Assembly (NCBI GenBank): GCA_037447655.1
Contig: JBBHKE010000258.1
Span: 58,613-78,928 of the forward strand
Reading direction: 5' to 3'
Source of the DNA: Zygnema cylindricum
Taxonomy: Eukaryota; Streptophyta; Zygnematophyceae; Zygnematales; Zygnemataceae
DNA length: 20,316 nt
Positions within the stretch are counted from its first letter, which is position 1. Each line of letters opens with the position of its first letter. Position numbers and translations under genes: made by a program. Below the pieces are notes generated by a model. That model made no database searches. It was not told where the DNA came from and was given only the letters and a program-made list of their open reading frames with translations. This document shows, piece by piece, positions 16,277 to 20,316 of the stretch.

Positions 16277-16303
16277 GTACAGTAATGTACTGTATAGTAC
16301 TGT
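16277..16303. repeat. TACAG/TACTG pentamer tract 4
   Basis: TA-CAG-TA-ATG-TA-CTG-TA-TAG-TA-CTG. TACAGTA and TACTGTA form a 7-bp inverted pair around ATG. Confidence 0.8.
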
Positions 16304-16654
16304 GAGTTCGGCCATTTGAGAAAGTGAGCCTTGCACCCAACACTTTTTTTTACATATGGTTGTCGCAGTTTTGTTACCGTAAATCTAGGCCGGACGTGCG
16401 AATTGTTGATTTTCTTAAAACGGTCGACGTTCATAAGCGCGTTTTTTTTTTGTTACAATATTTCGCAAGTCAAAGTTGTTCAACCAATTAACAGTCATAT
16501 CTAAACTCAACTGTACCTATTTCAGTAATTTGTACTACTGTGTAATTAAAATGTACAATCTTCTCATTCGTACGAATATTTACATTTTTACGAAATTTCA
16601 TTATATTTTATAGATTTTGAATCTTTCGTTAGATGCGTATACTTTTCGGACGGA

Positions 16655-16817
16655 TAAAACGTACAATATTATGTACGGAAATTTAAAAAAACAGACGTTT
16701 TATTTTTCCGCGCACGAAGTTTGAAATATTTTTTTACGGTACGGATACAATGTACGGAAAGTTTTGAAAAATGACGTTTCATTTCCACTCGCGAGGTTTG
16801 AAATAAATTTGTACGAT
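16655..16817. repeat. Imperfect tandem duplication, period ~80 bp
   Basis: GTACGGAAATTTAAAAAAAC (16674) and GTACGGAAAGTTTTGAAAAA (16753) start two segments. Both run through GACGTTTYATTT, CGCG and GTTTGAAATA to a TACG end. Each is preceded by an ACAAT(RT)TACGGA-like lead. Confidence 0.65.
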
Positions 16818-16966
16818 TCATCGTTGCAACGAAGCCGCCATTGAATCCCATTGAAGGCTCGATTGAAGCCACACTTGAAGCTTCCACGAACCTTTTCACA
16901 AGCAACCATGTCTTGGCCTCGAGGAGCAGAGTGGGTGCATGTTAAGGCTCCAAAGGGATATGATAG

Positions 16967-17155
16967 ATTCTTTTTTTCAATAATGATTTTCTATCCAATT
17001 TGAAATATAAAAATGGTTATTATATGCTTCAATTTTGGATTTATCATTACTAAATGTTGGCAGACAGAAAATGGATATATTTTTTCAATTGTGATTTTGT
17101 CATTATTCAATTTTGACATTCAAAAATGGTTATTTTTTTATTCAATTGTAAATTT
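16967..17155. repeat. AT-rich direct repeat, ~108-bp spacing
   Basis: TTTTTTCAATAATGATTTT (16972) and TTTTTTCAATTGTGATTTT (17080) each lead to AAAAATGGTTATT and a CAATT-rich end. The copies directly abut the GC-rich island at 17170. Confidence 0.65.
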
Positions 17156-17169
17156 GTGAATGGTGACAT

Positions 17170-17385
17170 GTTGTAACGGGGGCAAGCGCCGACATGGCGC
17201 TGACAGAGCGCCCGCGCTGACTTGGCGCCGACACGGCGCTGGGAAGACGACGGCGTTGATAGTGCGCCGGCGCTGTCTCGGCGCTGGCGACGAGTCCAGC
17301 GCCGCCAAGGCAGTCTCGTCGCTGGCGTCTGATCGCTGACAGTCTGATCGTTGGTTCAGCATCCAGCGAATCGTCGTTGGTTTTC
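17170..17385. repeat. GC-rich island of GGCGCTG / CAGCGCC motifs
   Basis: A sharp GC-rich block in AT-rich DNA. GCGCCGACATGGCGCTG (17186) and GCGCCGACACGGCGCTG (17225) are 39 bp apart and each is nearly self-complementary. Related GGCGTTG and GGCGCTG units continue to about 17310. The Arg/Ala-rich reading frames across it look like repeat translation. Confidence 0.75.
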
Positions 17386-17725
17386 GTTTAGAACTTTTGA
17401 ATTTTTGATTAAGTTGTCATTGTATTTTTCGTTATTGATTAAATGTTTTACTATTTTTAATTTTTGTTTTTAGTATGAAGTCAAAGTCGGTCAACGCATT
17501 CTATAATTTTTGAACTTTGTTTCATGCGCATATTCGTTATTTTTTTGGCGTTTCAGCGTGTGTTTTATTCCCATGAGACATCTAAATACAAAACCATAGC
17601 AATGTTTGCGTTCATCATTTCCCGAATTTTATGGGGAATTTGAACTGTAACCTACAAAACATTTTACATTTTAAATTACGATGGTGGTAGGACACTTGAG
17701 CTCGAAGGGTACAGTTTTGAACTGC
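17386..17725. other. AT-rich non-coding stretch
   Basis: T-rich and A-rich runs, no gene or repeat structure recognised. Confidence 0.55.
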
Positions 17726-17755
17726 TACAGCGTCAATCGCTATTAGAGTAAAGGA
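17726..17755. mobile_element. Degenerate end of the same element family (E)
   Basis: TACAG-CGTCAATCGCTATTAGAGTAA matches the revcomp of element F's right end, except for loss of about five bases near the tip. A matching opposite end was not found before about 17850, so this is a partial copy. Confidence 0.4.
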
Positions 17756-19280
17756 ATAAATAATGTAATGAACATATTGGTGTTACTAACATTAATAGGG
17801 TTTTTTTTTTTTTTTTAAATATATATACTACGGGTGACGTTCGATCACGCGAAAAGTGGCGTAGTTTACAGAAATTGCGACCCTCAGTACCAAATCATAC
17901 CGCTTGTTTTGTTTTTATACGAAGAACAACATTACAAATAATCTTGTCGATACTCTTTGAAGGTCTTAGAGGCAATATTGACCGTCGGATGTTCATCTGC
18001 GAGGAGTTCGCTTCATTTTTCTCTGTAATTGTCAACCCACCTCGAGGAGGTGGATTGGCAGATATAAAAAAAAGACATGCTGGACGATTAAGCTACGTGT
18101 CATCATGGAAAACCAACGAAAAATATTAAGATTTGCACATGACACGCGCTTTCCAAAATACAACCGAAAAAAAAACGAATTTTCGTAACATTCCCTCGTC
18201 ACGCTATTTTCAGTAACTTATGTTCGTCACACTATTTATCTCAAAAGACTTTCGTTATGTTTGAAAATTGAAACCCTAAAAAACGAGCTGGCGTATAGAG
18301 TGGCGTCTGCAAAAAGTATAAAAGTTTTGTTGTATGATTACTTCGTACTTAGGTACATGGTACGCAAGTCCAGATTTGAAGTTAAGTTTGTCTGTGCTAA
18401 AAATCTGAAAGATATTCAATATCGGATCGTAGCTTGCGTGGCGCTAGTCAATTTAGAACACGTGGCTTACAGACTATACGTGATGGAACATCGAATCATA
18501 GCATGTTCCCACCGGAAAAAAGTTAACTTCCGCAACAGACGAGCGTTCGAATTATGTACGAATTTTCGAGCACCGATTTTTTTGTTTTCAAAATTTTTCG
18601 GAAAACTGTACAAACTAACTTCCTCAAAATATTGGGGGATAAAGCAGCGTATTCCTGTGAAACAGGCAAACGGTAACCCGAAAAGTTGACGTAGCCAAAA
18701 CAACATCCGAACGACTATTTTGTTGTAATCGCGCGAAAAAGCTGCAAGACTTTAAACCACTGTCGTCCTTCTAATGACGTCAAAGCGTGCGATCTGATTA
18801 GTACGTTTAAAAATATGCAGGATTGTTTTCGCGCCTTTATTTGATTACGTCAAAGCGTGTGACGTGTCACAAGACACCTTCAATCGGAGAAAAAACCCAA
18901 AATTTAAGTGTGAACAAGACCCGATTTTCGATGAGTTTTCGGAAAATCATCGAAAATCGATCGACCCGGTCTGTAGAGTTTGTCTTACAATTACAAAAAC
19001 GTATGATGGAACTTCACCTTAATTAATCCCTAACTGTTATATGGGTTGTCCTGAAAAATAAATACCCGCCCGTTCGATGTCTACAGTAATATGTGTATCC
19101 GTACAAAAATTGACAATTCGCACGCCGTTGCGCTCTTCACACGGTCGACGGACGAACATATGAGAACATGATTTTTGTTCACGAGTTTGCGTCTCTTTCT
19201 TCCAGTGCACAATCACATGTGAGCGCAATAATGTTAAGTGTCTTTTTATGCCTTTGTAATTCAAAAAGTACCATTTCACG
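17756..19280. other. Non-coding or unrecognised stretch
   Basis: Contains an AT-only run (17800-17830), a 142-codon open frame without an ATG at its start (18261-18689) and no known motif, two copies of ACGTCAAAGCGTG (18777 and 18847), and a perfect hairpin at 18923-18958. No gene could be supported. Confidence 0.5.
18923..18958. repeat. Perfect 12-bp inverted repeat (hairpin)
   Basis: GATTTTCGATGA (18923-18934) is the exact reverse complement of TCATCGAAAATC (18947-18958). The 12-nt loop GTTTTCGGAAAA can itself pair in part, giving an extended stem. Confidence 0.85.
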
Positions 19281-19447
19281 CCACACTATTTCCATCAGTG
19301 TACTTCCATTATTAACGCTAATTGAAGAAAAACCCTAATTAGAATAATGGAAGAAATAGAATTATGGATTGTATTTCAGGTTTTTTTTTTTTAAAAGGGC
19401 ACCGAATTAGCGTTATTTACTCTAATAGCGATTGGCGGTGTACTGTA
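19281..19447. mobile_element. MITE-like element F
   Basis: Homologous to element B from CCACACTATTT (19281) to the end GCGGTGTACTG-TA (19447). The right 47 bp match B at 42 positions. ATAACGCTAATTC near the right end (in reverse complement) recurs near the left as ATTAACGCTAATTG, consistent with inverted ends. The left tip is degenerate. Confidence 0.6.
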
Positions 19448-19464
19448 CTTGTAATAGTACTCGG

Positions 19465-19770
19465 CGCCGTTCGGTTTGGTCACCTTAGGTTCGGTTTCGG
19501 TTTGCTCCAAACCGAGTTCATTTTGCCCAACCGGAAATGAAATTTGCAAACCAAACCTGACAGAATTCTTCCGAACCGATCGGTCCGTTAAATTCTTTAT
19601 GCTATACTTTATGAACAGCAGTTCAAAACCGGGTTTGGCGAGATCGAACCGAACCAAGCGGTTTTCTAAATCAATCAAACCGAATTATAGGGATTTAAAC
19701 CGTTCGCAAATTAACGAAACCAAAATGACAAAGAAACGTTATAGTTCGGTTCCAAAAAGGCCCAAACCGG
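19465..19770. repeat. Region rich in GGTTCGGTTT / AAACCGAACC motifs
   Basis: Many CGGTT and AACCG units in both orientations. The left part favours GGTTCGGTTTCGGTTT (19489 on) and the middle has CGAACCGAACC (19645 on), giving inverted pairing. CCGAACCGATCGGTCCG near 19571 is nearly palindromic. Such motif-rich tracts are common in repetitive plant DNA; a source element is not identified. Confidence 0.6.
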
Positions 19771-20244
19771 CCCGAGTGCTGCCTGCTGGCCATTTACATA
19801 ACCAAAAAGGAGAACAAACTAGGCAAACCCGGCTATTTTAATATTTTAAGCTCAGTGCGATAAGTGTACAATTCGCTGTTGTGGTACATCTGAAATTTTA
19901 CGTCAAACGTAACTGAAGGGAAAAAATCAAAAATTGTAGCAGCTGTCATCGTAATATAACTTTCCAGTAGCAGTTTCCTCGAAACCATGCATCCATCACT
20001 TAAAATTTTGAAATTTTGAGTGCCCCGTGCACTTCACTCTTAGCGCGTCCTTACCTAGGGTTTCAAAAATTTATATTTCCCTCCTTCAGTTGCTCCCGAC
20101 AAAAGAACTTTGAACCACTAAGGTGTTGCCAGTGTCGCCCATCGCATTCTTCGCCCAAGATTAGGATCTCCAAGCCGCCACCACGACACAGACAGGTCAT
20201 GTTGTGCATCTCCGCAATCTTTACATATTAAAAAAGATCTCGTT
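19771..20244. other. Non-coding or unrecognised stretch
   Basis: No supported gene. A minus-strand frame open to the window end (20118-20315; contains CKDCGDAQHD) has no stop-free evidence beyond length and matches nothing I recognise. Confidence 0.45.
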
Positions 20245-20316
20245 ACTTCTTGGAGGCGACACATGGAGTCATCCTGGTAAAACCCTAACTTCTTGGAGGC
20301 GACACATGGAGTCATC
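20245..20316. repeat. Perfect 29-bp direct repeat at the right edge (43-bp period)
   Basis: 20245-20273 and 20288-20316 are identical, starting ACTTCTTGGAGGCGACACAT, and are separated by 14 bp that include AAAACCCTAA. The second copy is cut by the window edge, so a longer minisatellite may continue outside. Confidence 0.85.

Noticed and set aside
17138-17362. Minus-strand frame with repeated SAPCRR units
   Set aside because: The repeated peptide comes from the GC-rich DNA repeats; there is no protein evidence.
18261-18689. Plus-strand open frame of 142 codons
   Set aside because: It begins at TTG, not ATG, has no recognisable motif, and no good splice sites or neighbours support it. It could be a relic; protein search would decide.
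20118-20315. Minus-strand frame open to the window edge, containing CKDCGDAQHD
   Set aside because: The two Cys and a His recall a zinc-binding motif, but spacing fits no family I know, and part of the frame is the 29-bp direct repeat, read in two phases. Needs sequence beyond the edge.
20245-20316. CRISPR-like direct repeats
   Set aside because: Only two copies, a 14-bp spacer, and a eukaryotic context; a minisatellite or local duplication is a better reading.
1-20316. tRNA, rRNA or organellar/bacterial genes
   Set aside because: No cloverleaf, rRNA core or operon-like packing was noticed; the spliced gene shows nuclear eukaryotic DNA. A tRNAscan/Infernal run would confirm.

Overview
The window is eukaryotic nuclear DNA, most likely from a streptophyte (a land plant or a charophyte alga). 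It carries one gene that can be reconstructed end to end: a kinesin on the minus strand, split into 12 coding exons by 11 GT-AG introns (start codon at 12781, stop at 2038). The inferred protein is 1550 residues. Its N-terminal motor is complete, with the P-loop, switch I, switch II and [14 protein letters not shown] helix regions intact. Motor details such as the [13 protein letters not shown] segment are closest to the plant kinesin-4 (KIN-4/FRA1-like) family. That family call, and the plant assignment that rests on it, come from motif memory and not from a database search. The plant telomere-like motif AAACCCTAA and the GGTTCGGTTT-rich DNA are only weak extra support.

Layout: 1-1753 is AT-rich non-coding DNA with simple repeats. 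1754-2037 is the probable 3' UTR, with tetranucleotide repeats and a candidate poly(A) signal. 2038-12781 is the kinesin gene. Its introns hold a triple tandem repeat (intron 8), a 144-bp duplication that appears to include a copied splice donor (intron 9), a fold-back element (intron 7), and more than 1 kb of purine-only repeats on the + strand (introns 2 and 3). 12782-13035 is the immediate upstream region. 13036-20316 is gene-poor. It is packed with short elements that share a terminus (TA flank, then CWGTACACCGC), with TACAG/TACTG pentamer tracts, tandem duplications, palindromes, a GC-rich island and a region rich in GGTTCGGTTT-like motifs.

The kinesin has an N-terminal ATPase motor, then a neck and a stalk of about 590 residues whose LAxxQE-type motif recurs mostly every 28 residues. 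Two IQ motifs 23 residues apart follow, of the kind that bind calmodulin-like light chains. The protein ends in an acidic, Ser/Pro-rich tail with basic patches. This suggests a processive, possibly calcium-responsive microtubule motor. The IQ pair and the regular stalk are the most notable protein-level observations.

The most notable DNA-level observation is upstream of the gene. Short TA-flanked inverted-repeat elements lie beside tracts made only of TA-CAG-TA and TA-CTG-TA units, which is what repeated excision of a CAG-ended Tc1/mariner-like element would leave. No tRNA, rRNA or second convincing protein gene was seen.
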